Shown one piece after another: positions 17,147-26,380 of a stretch of 64,000 nucleotides of DNA. The translations under genes were made by a program, and so were the position numbers. Location: contig JAOSJQ010000001.1 of NCBI GenBank assembly GCA_027494035.1, forward strand, positions 1,550,001 to 1,614,000, read 5' to 3'. Within the stretch, counting starts at the first letter, position 1. Each line of letters begins with the position of its first letter. The notes beneath the pieces were generated by a model that worked only from the letters and a program-made list of their open reading frames with translations, was not told where the DNA came from and made no database searches. The stretch comes from UTCFX2 sp002050125 (GTDB lineage: Bacteria; Chloroflexota; Anaerolineae; Anaerolineales; UBA4823).

Positions 17147-18451
17147 ATGAGCGAAGCGAAAAACTCCCCCGAAAAAGAGCCGGAAAAGAATGCGGCTCAG
17201 ATTTTTCAAGAGGAATTCATCAAGGAAGTCACGGGTAATGGACCGAAAAAGCGCTCCAGGCTTTCGGGTATGTTGCAGGCGTTGATTGTTCCATTTCTGG
17301 CGATCTTCACCGGGTTGGTGCTGGGTGGTCTCATCATCATCCTGACCACGCCCGAATTCTATGCTGCCTGGGCTCAATCCCCGCTTCGAGGGCTGGGAGA
17401 AGCCTGGAATATTGTGAAGACGGCTTATTCGGCGCTCTTTACCGGCGCGCTTGGAGATCCAGCCAAAATCGTAGCCGCTTTGGAGAGCGGGGAGCCTGAT
17501 GCCATCCGCAGAGCTTTCTACCCGTTCTTTGAGAGCCTGGTTGCGGCGACGCCGTACATTTTCGGCGGTCTGGCGGTCGCGCTCGGTTTCCGCGCCGGTC
17601 TTTTCAATATCGGCGTAGAAGGTCAGATCTTTATCGGCGCGATCTTCAGCGCATTTGTCGGCTATTCGGTCAAAGGCATTCCCGCCGTGCTGCACGTGCC
17701 GTTCGCGTTTTTGGCTGGCGCGCTGGGCGGGGCAATCTGGGGTTTTATCCCGGGCTGGTTGAAAGCCAAAACCGGCGGGCACGAGGTGATCAATACGATC
17801 ATGATGAATTATATTGCCTTCCGGTTGAGCGACTGGCTGCTGACGGGACCGATGAAGCGCCCGGGGTCGCCCAACCCGGTTAGCCCGACGATCGAGGATA
17901 CCGCCAAGCTATTTCGACCGTTTGGCGATCCGATTCGGTTTCATCTGGGGTTCTTCATCGCCTTGTTTGTCGCCTGGCTGGTCTACTGGTTCTTGTTCAA
18001 GACCAAATGGGGCTTTGACCTGCGGGCGGTCGGCTCGAACCCACATGCGGCGCGCTACGCTGGCATGGTCGTCTCGGTTACCATCATCCTGGCGATGTCG
18101 CTCTCCGGCGGGCTGGCGGGCATGGCTGGGGCAAATGAGGTGTTGGGGGTGAACTTCAACCTGGCAATGGCTTTCTCCTCTGGATATGGCTTTGACAGCA
18201 TTGCCCTGGCGCTGCTGGGCAAGAGCCACCCGCTGGGGGTGGTGCTGGCTTCGCTGCTGTTTGGCGCGCTGCGCAACGGGGCAACCAATATGCAGCTCAA
18301 GGCTGGCATTCCCATCGACATTATTTCGGTGCTCCAGGCGTTTATCCTGGTGTTTATCGCGGCGCCAGCGATTATCCGCACGATTTACCGCATCAAACTC
18401 CCTGCTGAAACCGATGCAGGGGTTTTCGCAGGCACCTGGGGAGGCGACTGA
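17147..18451 (+). CDS. Nucleoside/simple-sugar ABC transporter permease (YufP/NupB type)
   Basis: First permease of the BMP-type importer, 434 residues. A charged cytoplasmic N-terminus of about 45 residues, rich in Glu/Lys, is followed by about ten hydrophobic segments. Family stretches include ALGFRAGLFNIGVEGQIFIG, GHEVINTIMMNYIAF, LRAVGSNPHAARYAGM and SLSGGLAGMAGANEVLGV. The gene starts 36 bases after the ATPase stop and is followed 2 bases later by the second permease, so all are one operon. Confidence 0.93.
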   Translation: MSEAKNSPEKEPEKNAAQIFQEEFIKEVTGNGPKKRSRLSGMLQALIVPFLAIFTGLVLGGLIIILTTPEFYAAWAQSPLRGLGEAWNIVKTAYSALFTGALGDPAKIVAALESGEPDAIRRAFYPFFESLVAATPYIFGGLAVALGFRAGLFNIGVEGQIFIGAIFSAFVGYSVKGIPAVLHVPFAFLAGALGGAIWGFIPGWLKAKTGGHEVINTIMMNYIAFRLSDWLLTGPMKRPGSPNPVSPTIEDTAKLFRPFGDPIRFHLGFFIALFVAWLVYWFLFKTKWGFDLRAVGSNPHAARYAGMVVSVTIILAMSLSGGLAGMAGANEVLGVNFNLAMAFSSGYGFDSIALALLGKSHPLGVVLASLLFGALRNGATNMQLKAGIPIDIISVLQAFILVFIAAPAIIRTIYRIKLPAETDAGVFAGTWGGD

Positions 18452-18453
18452 AA

Positions 18454-19728
18454 ATGGCTACAACTGCTCTACGACGGGAAGTTGAAATTGTTTCCCCAAC
18501 CCGCAAATTGGTGATGGGTCTGCTGTTTTTAGCGGCTGGATTTTTGGTCTGGTGGCTTTTTGCGCGTGCGGTGGACCCCGAGGCGGTCACCAAGTTTGGC
18601 ATGACGCCCGGCGGAGCAAGATCCACCATCCCGGATATGCAATTGCCTTCGCAGCTCACGCTGAACATCCTGACAATTCTCACATTGGGGGTGGGCGCGC
18701 TGCAACTTATCCTCCCGCACGGGTTTGGGAAACGCACCAATCTTGCCCTGGGAGTGGTGAGTGCCTTATTCATCTTCGCGTTTCTGACCTGGGCAGCGGC
18801 GGGTAAATCGCTCAACCTGGCGGGTTTGATGAACACGACGCTTTCAAAGGCTGTTCCGCTTACGCTGGGAGCATTGGCGGGTATCTTGTGCGAGCGCGCC
18901 GGGGTGGTGAACATCGCCATTGAAGGGATGATGTTGATGGGCGCCATGGTGGGCGCCCTGGTTGGCAGCGTCAGCGGCAGCCTGTGGATTGGGCTGGCGG
19001 CGGCGGTGTTCGCGGGAGCGCTGCTCGGACTGGTGCATGCCGTGCTGTCCGTCACTTATAAGACGAACCAGATCGTATCTGGCACGGCGATCAACATTTT
19101 CTCTACCGGCATAACCTCTTACATTTCCGCCAAGTTTATGCAGACCAACCAGGCGTTGAACAACCCGGGCACCTTCCCGCCGCTGGAGATCCCGCTCCTC
19201 TCGGACATCCCTTTCTTTGGACCGATCCTGTTTCACAACAACATGTTCGTGTACTCGATGTTCATCTTTATGACGCTCCTCCACATCGGGCTCTTTTTCA
19301 CCCGCTGGGGGCTGCGCATGCGCGCGGTGGGCGAGCACCCGCGCGCCGCCGACACATTGGGCATCAACGTGTTTCGGACGCGCTACATGGCTGTGATCCT
19401 GGGCGGGATGATGGCTGGTTTTGCGGGCGGTTATTTCACCCTGGGGTCGGTCGGGCGTTTCGATGAGGTAATGACTGCCGGGCGAGGCTTTATCTCGCTG
19501 GCTGCGATGATCTTTGGCAATTACATGCCCTTTGGAGCGTTTGGGGCTGGTCTGTTGTTTGGTTTTGCCGATTCGCTCGCCTCCAGAATAGCGATCCTGG
19601 GTCTGCGCATCCCTTCCCAGTTCCTGCTCATGGCGCCGTATATCGCGACGATGGTGGTGCTGGCAGGCGTAGTAGGGCGGGCGCAAATCCCGGCTGCGGA
19701 CGGCGTCCCCTACGAGAAGGAAGGCTGA
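18454..19728 (+). CDS. Nucleoside/simple-sugar ABC transporter permease (YufQ/NupC type)
   Basis: Second permease, 424 residues. It has the family core LGALAGILCERAGVVNIAIE, the cytoplasmic AVGEHPRAADTLGIN loop, and GFISLAAMIFGNYMPFGA. An N-terminal extension of about 110 residues adds two or three extra helices (GLLFLAAGFLVWWLFARAV). It begins 2 bases after the partner's stop and is the last gene of the operon. The convergent protease gene starts 69 bases beyond; the short gap holds a GC-rich imperfect hairpin. Confidence 0.92.
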   Translation: MATTALRREVEIVSPTRKLVMGLLFLAAGFLVWWLFARAVDPEAVTKFGMTPGGARSTIPDMQLPSQLTLNILTILTLGVGALQLILPHGFGKRTNLALGVVSALFIFAFLTWAAAGKSLNLAGLMNTTLSKAVPLTLGALAGILCERAGVVNIAIEGMMLMGAMVGALVGSVSGSLWIGLAAAVFAGALLGLVHAVLSVTYKTNQIVSGTAINIFSTGITSYISAKFMQTNQALNNPGTFPPLEIPLLSDIPFFGPILFHNNMFVYSMFIFMTLLHIGLFFTRWGLRMRAVGEHPRAADTLGINVFRTRYMAVILGGMMAGFAGGYFTLGSVGRFDEVMTAGRGFISLAAMIFGNYMPFGAFGAGLLFGFADSLASRIAILGLRIPSQFLLMAPYIATMVVLAGVVGRAQIPAADGVPYEKEG

Positions 19729-19797
19729 CCCCCAGGCTGCCAGCTGGAATATGCTGGGGTCCCCGCCGCCTCGGCTGCGCCGGGAACCCCGCTGCTG

Positions 19798-21711
19798 CTA
19801 TCTGCCCACGCGCGGCAGGTAGTTGAAGCTGTTTGCCCAGAAGATCGATACCGGCGGACCAAAGACGGCGGGCAGGTCGCTGCTCGAGACCGAATAGCCC
19901 TGGTTGGTGATAACCCCAGTGTATGTCTCGGACGCTCGCACGACCAGCTTCACCTGATGGGCGGCGTTGGGACCCAATGACGGTAAGCCCCAGACGACCG
20001 TATCGCCCGTCAGGGTATGCGGCAGGGTTGCGGTGACGAATTCGGTGTGAGCCGGCAATATGTCCGTAATGCGCACATTATAGGCGGGGGTGAGCGGATA
20101 AGCATAAGTGACCTGCAGGGTATAAGTGATCGTCCAGCCGGGTTGGTAAAAAGGTAGATTGGGCTTCTTGGAAATCAGCAGTTCGTGGTTAAACTCCTGA
20201 ATCGCCTGCCAGGCGTCGATGCGCCCCCAACCGTAGGTGTTATTGGGCGTCTGGCTGCCGGGCACCCCCCCGCAGAGCTGGGAGGTAGTGCGCGGGATCG
20301 CGCTGCGGCTGATCAGGTACTCGATCTCGTCCGGATGACCGGCAAGCTCGGGGTAGGCTGAGATGAGCAGCCCGATGGCGCCAGCCACGTGCGGCGCAGC
20401 CATGCTGGTGCCATTCATGAGGCTGTAGCCAGCTCCGGGCACGCTGGAACGTACGTTTTCGCCGGGCGCGCTCACGTCCGGTTTGAGGCGGTTGCTGCCA
20501 TCCGCGCTGACTGAGCCGCGGCTGCTGAAAGTGGTGATAATATCTTTCGAATCGGTGGCGCCGACGGTGAATGAAGCCTCATAGATCGCGGCTGGAGTGT
20601 CGATGGTGTAGCAGCTTGAGCCGCTGTTGCCGGCGGAATGCACCGTCACGATCCCGGCGAGGCGTAGGTTCTCGACGGCGCTCTTGAGGATATTCGGGTC
20701 GGTGCAGCCCTCTGAGCCCGGGCAGCTCCAGGAATTATTGATCACATCCGGGGCGAGGTCGGGGCGAGGGGCGTTGCCGCTGAGGTTGGTCGGGGCAACG
20801 AACCACTGGTAGCACTCTAGATAGGTGGCGGGTGTGCCAACGCCCTGGTTCATGTTGCGGCAGCCGATCCAGCGCGCCCGGGGCGCGACGCCGATCTGGT
20901 TCGCGCCGTCGTCGCCGACCATGGTGCCCATGGTGTGGGTACCATGAGAACTGTCGTCGCAGGGCACGGGTGAATTAGCGCCGCAGACCCCGCCGCCGCT
21001 GTGGACGGCGTCGTGCCAGTTGTAGTTGTGGTTGGCAGCGAGCCCATTCCAGCCGCGGTACTGGTTTTTCAACGCCGGGTGGTTCCAATCGTAGCCGGTA
21101 TCTTGCCCGCCGATCACCGCGCCCTGCCCGAAGAAGCCGGCAGCCCAGGCTTGCGGGGCGCTGATCTTCTGAACGTTCCATTCGATTCCTGCCGCTTCGT
21201 CGGGGGCAAGCGGCTGAGCGGTCTGTTCCGGCAGGACGAGCCGCACGGCGGGGTTGGCGTAGATATGCGCCACGTCCGCCCGGCGGGCAAGCGTCTCCAG
21301 CGCCTGCGCGTCGGCGCGCACCCAGATGGCGTTGACGACCCAAAACGGCTGGTATTCGAGCGCGGGAGAACCCGAGCGCTGGAGCTCATCCAGCGCGGCG
21401 ATCAACGGACCTTGAGTGCGGCGAGCGGTTTCAGAAAGCCGCTCGTAGACGAAGATGCCTTTTTCCAGCTTGGTGGGCAGGCGGGCGGCTTCGCTCAGGT
21501 CAGCCTGTTCGCTCAGGAAGAGCAGAAATTCGGTTTCGCCGGCGCTGGCGGTCTCGAGCGCCCAGGCGTCGACTTTGGACTGCCAGGGGGTTCTGGCTGC
21601 GCCCTGGGCGGAACCGGCGACGAAACCGGCGAGCAGCAGCCCGCTCAATAAGATGCTCAAAGCCGGATAAAAGAGGCGAAGGAGGGGTTTGTTTTTCATA
21701 GCCAACCTCAT
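19798..21711 (-). CDS. Secreted subtilisin-like serine protease (S8 family)
   Basis: Exported endopeptidase. An N-terminal signal peptide (LLRLFYPALSILLSGLLLAG) and a propeptide-like region (to about residue 150) precede the S8 catalytic domain. The triad is visible: Asp in GGQDTGYDWNHP, His in DSSHGTHTMGTMVGD, Ser in NGTSMAAPHVAGA. The oxyanion Asn is probably in TVHSAGNSGS. The last 130 residues (GWTITYTLQVTYAYP; VRITDILPAHTEFVTATLP) look like a DUF11-type beta-sandwich. The first ATG (21711) overlaps the murJ stop as ATGA, whereas the ATG 12 bases later (21699) has a GAGG ribosome site; either may be used. Confidence 0.92.
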   Translation of the reverse strand: MRLAMKNKPLLRLFYPALSILLSGLLLAGFVAGSAQGAARTPWQSKVDAWALETASAGETEFLLFLSEQADLSEAARLPTKLEKGIFVYERLSETARRTQGPLIAALDELQRSGSPALEYQPFWVVNAIWVRADAQALETLARRADVAHIYANPAVRLVLPEQTAQPLAPDEAAGIEWNVQKISAPQAWAAGFFGQGAVIGGQDTGYDWNHPALKNQYRGWNGLAANHNYNWHDAVHSGGGVCGANSPVPCDDSSHGTHTMGTMVGDDGANQIGVAPRARWIGCRNMNQGVGTPATYLECYQWFVAPTNLSGNAPRPDLAPDVINNSWSCPGSEGCTDPNILKSAVENLRLAGIVTVHSAGNSGSSCYTIDTPAAIYEASFTVGATDSKDIITTFSSRGSVSADGSNRLKPDVSAPGENVRSSVPGAGYSLMNGTSMAAPHVAGAIGLLISAYPELAGHPDEIEYLISRSAIPRTTSQLCGGVPGSQTPNNTYGWGRIDAWQAIQEFNHELLISKKPNLPFYQPGWTITYTLQVTYAYPLTPAYNVRITDILPAHTEFVTATLPHTLTGDTVVWGLPSLGPNAAHQVKLVVRASETYTGVITNQGYSVSSSDLPAVFGPPVSIFWANSFNYLPRVGR

Positions 21712-23226
21712 AATTTGACAAGTACCCGGATCTCAGGCAAGATCAGCGGCAGCGCTGCCAGCCCGCCCAGCCCCATGCCCACGAATGGCGCCAGCAGCGC
21801 CGGCAGCGGGAGTTGGAGTACGAAATAGGTCACCGTCCCGCCCAGCAGCGCGGCTGCGGCGGCGCGCATAAGCGTACCGCCCACCTGCAGCGCCCGCGGG
21901 TAACGCCGGCTCAAGATGAACAACAGCAGCAGCGCCTCGAGGGTGAAGGCAAACGTGTTCGCCAGCGCGATCCCTGGCGCAGCCAGCAGCCTCGACAGGT
22001 TGATTGCCAAAACGATGTAGACCAGGGCGTTAAGAGCTGCCAGGTAGAGCGGCGTGCGTGCGTCCTGCTGGGCGTAGAAGGACCGGGCGGCGGTTTCCAG
22101 CAGGGCGTGCCCCCGCCAGACCGAGCAGGTAAGCACGCGAAGCCCACAACACAAGTTGACTGCCCTGGGCGTCGAACCCGAAGATGAGCGGGATGAGCGG
22201 TTCCAGCCCCACTGCCAGCAGCGCCGCGATAGGCAGGGTGAGCGCCAGCAGCACCCGAACCGCCCGGTTGACGGTATCGCCGAAGAGCTCCTGCTCGCCG
22301 CGGGCAAAGATTTCCGAGAGGGTGGGCAGCAGGGCGATCGCCAGGGCGGAACCGATCAGCGTTTCCGGCACCTGCATGATGAACCAGCCGTAGTTGAGGG
22401 CGGTCACAGAGCCCTCGCCCAGGCGCGAAGCCAGGTTGTCGCGGGCGATGAAAAAGACCTGCAGGAAGAACATGGTGGCAACGCGCGGGCCCAGCAGGCG
22501 CAGCACCTGCTGCACGCCGGGGTCGCGCAGCCCGATGGCTGGGCGCCAGCGGAACTGGTAGTGGATCAGCCCTGGAATCTGGATTGCCAGGTGGAGCAGC
22601 GCGCCGATGATCACCCCATAGACCAGTCCGTGGATGCCAAATCCGAAGCCGGGCAGGGCGATTGGTCCGACCTGCAAGCCGGTCTGGGGCGCCAGGATTG
22701 CGACGCCGAAGATCTGCCCTAGGTTGTACAAGCCCGGCGCCATAGCGGGCAGCAGAAAATGCTGGTTAGTCTGCAAGCCAGCCATCACCAGACCGCTGAT
22801 CGAGAAGATGATGATGGCGATCAGATCCAGGCGCATCAACTCGACGGTGAGCGCCTGCTGCTCGAGCGGGAATCCGGGGGCAATCAGGTAGCGTACCAGC
22901 GGAGCGGCGAAGGCGGCGATCAGGATGGCGATGGCGGCGGTAACGAAAAAAGCCAGGTTAAGGATGCGCGCGAACAAATCCCAGGCGCCCGGGCGGCCGC
23001 GTTTGGTCAGAAATTCAGACAGAACCGGGATGAGCGCCACCCCCAACGCCCCGCCCGAGATCAGGGCGGAGAGCAGGTCGGGGATGTTGTTGGCGGCGTT
23101 GAAGACGTCGATCTCATAAGAGAGGCCGAACTGGCGGGCGATGAACACCTGGCGGACGAAGCCCAGAACTTTATCGATGCCGAAGAACACGGCGATGATG
23201 AGCGATGAGCGGGCGATATGGGTCAT
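21708..23226 (-). CDS. murJ: Lipid II flippase MurJ/MviN (one frameshift)
   Basis: Polytopic membrane protein that flips lipid II for peptidoglycan synthesis. The first frame, from ATG 23226, carries the canonical start (FFGIDKVLGFVRQVFIARQF), NNIPDLLSALISGGALGVAL and later helices up to SRAYLLGLAG. There the frame breaks at a C5 run (plus strand 22110-22114). Removing one base continues as GHALLETAARSFYAQQDART and the remaining C-terminal helices to VLVKL. The joined product is about 505 residues, the normal MurJ length. Because the protein is usually important and the break is in a homopolymer, a sequence error is the likeliest cause. It is co-oriented and overlapping with the protease gene. 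Confidence 0.87.
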
Positions 23227-23347
23227 AGCAGGTCTCGTTGACCGTTGGATCGGCGTTGAGAATATCCCAGTATAGCATGTCTGAACCCAACACGGCGCAT
23301 TGGGTTTCGGAGCGTTCCTGAGGGGCTGGCGTGAGTCTTGCAGATTA

Positions 23348-23356
23348 TGGTAGAAT
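23348..23356 (+). promoter_or_regulatory. Putative extended -10 element (TGGTAGAAT) for tRNA-Ser
   Basis: TG-N-TANAAT box ending 10 bases before the mature tRNA 5' end, a spacing that fits a promoter. No clear -35. Confidence 0.5.
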
Positions 23357-23366
23357 TTTCGAGCCG

Positions 23367-23454
<88 letters not shown>

Positions 23455-23469
23455 AACTTTTCTATGGAG

Positions 23470-23506
23470 AAGCTGCCCGCAACAGCGCGGGGAGCTTTAT
23501 TTCTTT
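23470..23506 (+). terminator. Intrinsic terminator after tRNA-Ser
   Basis: Stem AAGCTGCCCGC (23470-23480) pairs, with one mismatch, to GCGGGGAGCTT (23487-23497) around a 6-base loop. TATTTCTTT follows. Confidence 0.65.
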
Positions 23507-23559
23507 GCGCGCCCCTGTGCAGCGGTCAGGGCGCTGGACGAGGATTTTCTCCGTGACCG

Positions 23560-24252
23560 CTATCTCTCTCGCTCGGCTTCGAACAACTTCTGCAGAGCCG
23601 GGACGTCTTGCAGTTGGATGCTGGCGCGGTTGACTTGCAGCAGTCCATCGGTCTGGAATTGATATAGCAGCCGGCAGACGACCTCCTGGGAGGTGTTGAC
23701 CATCGCGGCGATCTCGTTCAGCGTCAGGTCGCGTTTGAGCGGCTCCTCGGTCAGTTGCCCCGAGCGATCCAGCAGCAGTTTAGCCAGCCGCCCGGCAACC
23801 GGCTGAAACGCCAAGCCGTAGATGATCTCGCGCGCCCGGCGCATGATCTCAGCCTGGTAACGGATGATGCCCCACAGCACCTCGGGATTGTGGTTGAGGA
23901 ATGGATGAAGCACATCCTTGTGCCAGAGCATTATTTCGGCCTGCTTCATCGCCATCAGAGAAGCTGGCATGGGCTGATCATCCATCAGAGTGTGACCCCA
24001 AAAGATGCTCTTGGGTTCGAGCAGGAACAAGACATGTTCACGCCCGCTGGCGGAGAGGATCGCCCAGCGCAGCAGCCCCTTGCGCACATAAATCAGGTAG
24101 GGCCAGGGGTCGCCCTGATGGCATATGTACTCGTTCTTGTGCAGCGCTTTTACCCGCCCCAGCTTGACGAGTTCTTGGACTTCTGAAAGCGGGAGACAGT
24201 TGAAAGCAGGTGTCTGGGAAAGCTCATGAGCTATGTTGTGCATATCCCTCAT
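23560..24252 (-). CDS. Crp/Fnr-family transcriptional regulator
   Basis: DNA-binding regulator of 230 residues. Residues about 20-130 form the cyclic-nucleotide-type sensory barrel (HKNEYICHQGDPWPYLIYVR), then a long dimerisation helix and a winged helix-turn-helix at about 165-225 (LTLNEIAAMVNTSQEVVCRL). The recognition helix keeps the Glu-x-x-x-Arg pattern that reads the GA/TC core of TTGAC-type half-sites. The spaced N-terminal cysteines of Fe-S FNR are absent, so the signal is unknown (a NO-, heme- or redox-type signal is possible). It is divergent from the membrane-protein gene at 24447, and a palindrome TTGAC-N4-GTCAA lies between them. Start is ambiguous: two in-frame ATG codons (24252, 24243). 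Confidence 0.88.
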   Translation of the reverse strand: MRDMHNIAHELSQTPAFNCLPLSEVQELVKLGRVKALHKNEYICHQGDPWPYLIYVRKGLLRWAILSASGREHVLFLLEPKSIFWGHTLMDDQPMPASLMAMKQAEIMLWHKDVLHPFLNHNPEVLWGIIRYQAEIMRRAREIIYGLAFQPVAGRLAKLLLDRSGQLTEEPLKRDLTLNEIAAMVNTSQEVVCRLLYQFQTDGLLQVNRASIQLQDVPALQKLFEAERER

Positions 24253-24307
24253 TTACCTCAATAACCAGAACTGACACTCCGAAAAAATGAACGAATTCTC
24301 ATCGAAC

Positions 24308-24321
24308 TTGACTTATGTCAA
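24308..24321 (+). promoter_or_regulatory. Crp/Fnr-type operator, TTGAC-N4-GTCAA (site 1)
   Basis: Perfect palindrome TTGAC-TTAT-GTCAA, centre 24314.5, in the divergent gap between the Crp/Fnr gene and 24447. A TATACT -10 lies at 24344-24349. A start 7 bases after it (about 24356) would put the operator at exactly -41.5, the class II activator position. Confidence 0.8.
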
Positions 24322-24343
24322 AGATTTTTCATCGATATATATC

Positions 24344-24349
24344 TATACT
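24344..24349 (+). promoter_or_regulatory. -10 box TATACT of the operator-linked promoter
   Basis: Hexamer 22 bases after site 1, with no -35 of its own because that position is covered by the operator, as expected for an activator-dependent promoter. The predicted transcript leader for the 24447 gene is about 90 bases. Confidence 0.6.
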
Positions 24350-24446
24350 GCATGTGCAAACCGAAATATTTGACAAAGGAAGGCTCACACACCTCACCAT
24401 GCTTTAAATAATACCATAAATATCATAATATCATCTGGAGGCGAAA

Positions 24447-25319
24447 ATGGCAAATCAATCGAATACTCAAGTGCCTGTTGTCGTCATGGCGGTTATCCTG
24501 ATCGCCGCGGTTTTAATGATCGTGGTGATCCCGTTCCTTTCGTACAACATGGTGAATCCTATCGTAACTGCGCAGCAAGCGCGCATTGCAAAATTTGAGG
24601 CGGAGGGCAATCCGCAGGCGCCCCTGCTAAAGCTGACCGTTTGGCTGGTCAGCTTCTTCTACCCATTCTGGGGCACGTTGTCGCTGATCGCGGGGATCGT
24701 CGTGATCGTCATCGCTATGCCGCTCTATCGCGGGGAGGGCTGGGCGCGCGGTCTGGCGATGATCATGTTGGCGCTGCCATCCATCGGCGGCGCTTATATG
24801 ATCGTGCCGTGGATGAACTTCATCGGCAGCCAGCAAGGCGGTTTCCCACCGGCGGTAATTATCCTAAGTGTGGGCATCATCAGCTATTTCGTCCTGCTGC
24901 TCTCCAAGCCGGGCGATCTCAATCAAAAAGTGGTGGATTTCCTAGTCTTCCTGATGCTGGGTGTGACTGCGGCTGAAAACTTTGCAAATGGTCATGCGGC
25001 TTTCCGTATCCTCTACGGACACCCGAAGCGACCCTTGTTTGCCGAGGGGATCGCAATCACTTACTTTGGCTGGCTGGCGCTCTGGGTAGCCTGGATCTTG
25101 CTCACCATCGCCATTTATCAACTGGCGATGAAGCGCATGGCTGGCTGGTACACCGCCATGATTGGCGCGCTGATCACGGTTGTCGCCAGCGCCGCCACGC
25201 ATTATGTGCGCCACGCCACCAATGACTACCTCTTTGGGACCTTGATGGGGTTGAGCATTGTCGTCATGCTGCTGATACCCTTCTTCAAGGAACGATTGGT
25301 AGAGCCAAAAGCGGCATAA
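24447..25319 (+). CDS. Polytopic membrane protein of unknown function under Crp/Fnr-type control
   Basis: I do not recognise this 290-residue protein. It has about seven or eight hydrophobic segments (VVMAVILIAAVLMIVVIPFL; LWVAWILLTIAIYQLAM), few charged residues, and several histidines near helix ends (ANGHAAF, LYGHPK, ATHYVRHATND) that could bind heme or metal; that is speculation. A GGAGG site precedes ATG 24447. It is followed 46 bases later by a lipoprotein gene, with which it probably forms a bicistronic unit that ends at the terminator at 26201. The operator at 24308 suggests induction by a respiratory or nitrosative signal. Confidence 0.75.
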   Translation: MANQSNTQVPVVVMAVILIAAVLMIVVIPFLSYNMVNPIVTAQQARIAKFEAEGNPQAPLLKLTVWLVSFFYPFWGTLSLIAGIVVIVIAMPLYRGEGWARGLAMIMLALPSIGGAYMIVPWMNFIGSQQGGFPPAVIILSVGIISYFVLLLSKPGDLNQKVVDFLVFLMLGVTAAENFANGHAAFRILYGHPKRPLFAEGIAITYFGWLALWVAWILLTIAIYQLAMKRMAGWYTAMIGALITVVASAATHYVRHATNDYLFGTLMGLSIVVMLLIPFFKERLVEPKAA

Positions 25320-25365
25320 ATCAGGCTTCCCCTGCTCTGTTTGGAGAAAGTAACCGGAGGGAAAA

Positions 25366-26139
25366 ATGAAAAAAATCTCCATGATCCTCGTTTTGAGCTT
25401 GCTCTTGGGATTGCTCGTTGCAGCTTGCGCTCCTGCCCAGCCCGCGGCAAACCAGGCAGCGCCCGCAGCGGAAGGTAGCGCAGAAAAATGGAACTATGAA
25501 TATATCTCCAAGGTTCCGCCGATCATGCTGCGCGATCCGCTGATGGAAATGCTGGGTCAAACCGATGAGCCAATTCCTTTTTACTATGAAGAGGCTGCAA
25601 AGATGTCGGGGCACTCGTGCATGGTGGTTGCCGCCGCCTGGAGCATGACCCGCCTGGCGCTCGAAGCCCTCTACCCAAGCGGCGAAGTGCCGGTGCGCGG
25701 CCAGATTGTGATCCAGTCGCCCGGCGCTGAAGACGAGTGGAACATCGGCGTGTTCGGCGAGGTGATGACGTTTATCACCGGCGCGGCGCCAAAAACCGGT
25801 TTTTCTGGCTCGATTTTTGCAAAGGGCAACGAGCTAACCGTCCGAAGAAACAAGCTTCTTTATACTGAGGAGCCTGTTGGTACGCCGCCGCCGAAGATGG
25901 AGTGGATCTTCACCCGCACCGACACTGGCAAGAGTGTGGCGGTAAGCTGGAATATCGCGCTGGTCCAACCGCCCATCAATGAGAAAGTGCTGACGGAACC
26001 TGGCGGCGCCCTGGCTGCCGGAAAGGCTACTGCTGAAGAGGCGGCTAAATTCAAAAAGGATTGGAATGATGCGGCGCTCTTCTTGCTGGAAAATGCCGGG
26101 AAGGTTGATGGATTGGTCACGGTGAAACCGGTGCAATAA
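25366..26139 (+). CDS. Lipoprotein with FmdE-like domain
   Basis: Predicted lipoprotein of 257 residues: signal peptide MKKISMILVLSLLLGLLVAA, then Cys (lipobox LVAAC), then an Ala/Pro/Gln-rich linker. The central part (MSGHSCMVVAAAWSMTRLAL, EVMTFITGAAPKTGFSGSIF) resembles the FmdE/formylmethanofuran-dehydrogenase-E-like fold, in which the H-x-C and a later region bind metal. This similarity is judged by eye and is weak. FmdE-domain proteins outside methanogens have no settled role. It follows the membrane protein at 24447 and probably acts with it at the outer face of the membrane. Confidence 0.65.
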   Translation: MKKISMILVLSLLLGLLVAACAPAQPAANQAAPAAEGSAEKWNYEYISKVPPIMLRDPLMEMLGQTDEPIPFYYEEAAKMSGHSCMVVAAAWSMTRLALEALYPSGEVPVRGQIVIQSPGAEDEWNIGVFGEVMTFITGAAPKTGFSGSIFAKGNELTVRRNKLLYTEEPVGTPPPKMEWIFTRTDTGKSVAVSWNIALVQPPINEKVLTEPGGALAAGKATAEEAAKFKKDWNDAALFLLENAGKVDGLVTVKPVQ

Positions 26140-26200
26140 GGTGCGGCAGCACCCGGTTGTTGGTGGATTGAGGAAAATGTGAGCCTTTCTTCCTCGTCCG

Positions 26201-26238
26201 GGGGCTGTCCACGTACAGTGGACAGCCCCTCACTTTTA
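26201..26238 (+). terminator. Intrinsic terminator after the 24447-26139 operon
   Basis: Perfect 12-bp stem (GGGGCTGTCCAC with GTGGACAGCCCC, loop GTACA) followed by TCACTTTT. It isolates the operon from the next operator-linked promoter. A run of nine G lies just beyond, at 26271-26279. Confidence 0.88.
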
Positions 26239-26304
26239 ATCACGCTTCGAATGCAAACCGGCGAAAAAGCGGGGGGGGGTTAAAAAGGGGAAAAATCCTA
26301 ATAT

Positions 26305-26318
26305 TTGACTTTGGTCAA
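26305..26318 (+). promoter_or_regulatory. Crp/Fnr-type operator, TTGAC-N4-GTCAA (site 2)
   Basis: Second perfect copy, TTGAC-TTTG-GTCAA, centre 26311.5. A TAAACT -10 at 26341-26346 puts the expected start near 26353, again at -41.5. It controls the prenyltransferase gene at 26381. Confidence 0.8.
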
Positions 26319-26380
26319 AGAAATTATTGATTGAATTGGGTAAACTGGATAATGAAACATCGGATCACAGGAGGATGGCG

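Noticed and set aside
21001..21651. 216-codon plus-strand frame opposite the subtilisin gene
   Set aside because: Antisense shadow of a well-supported protease. No ribosome site or recognisable domain.
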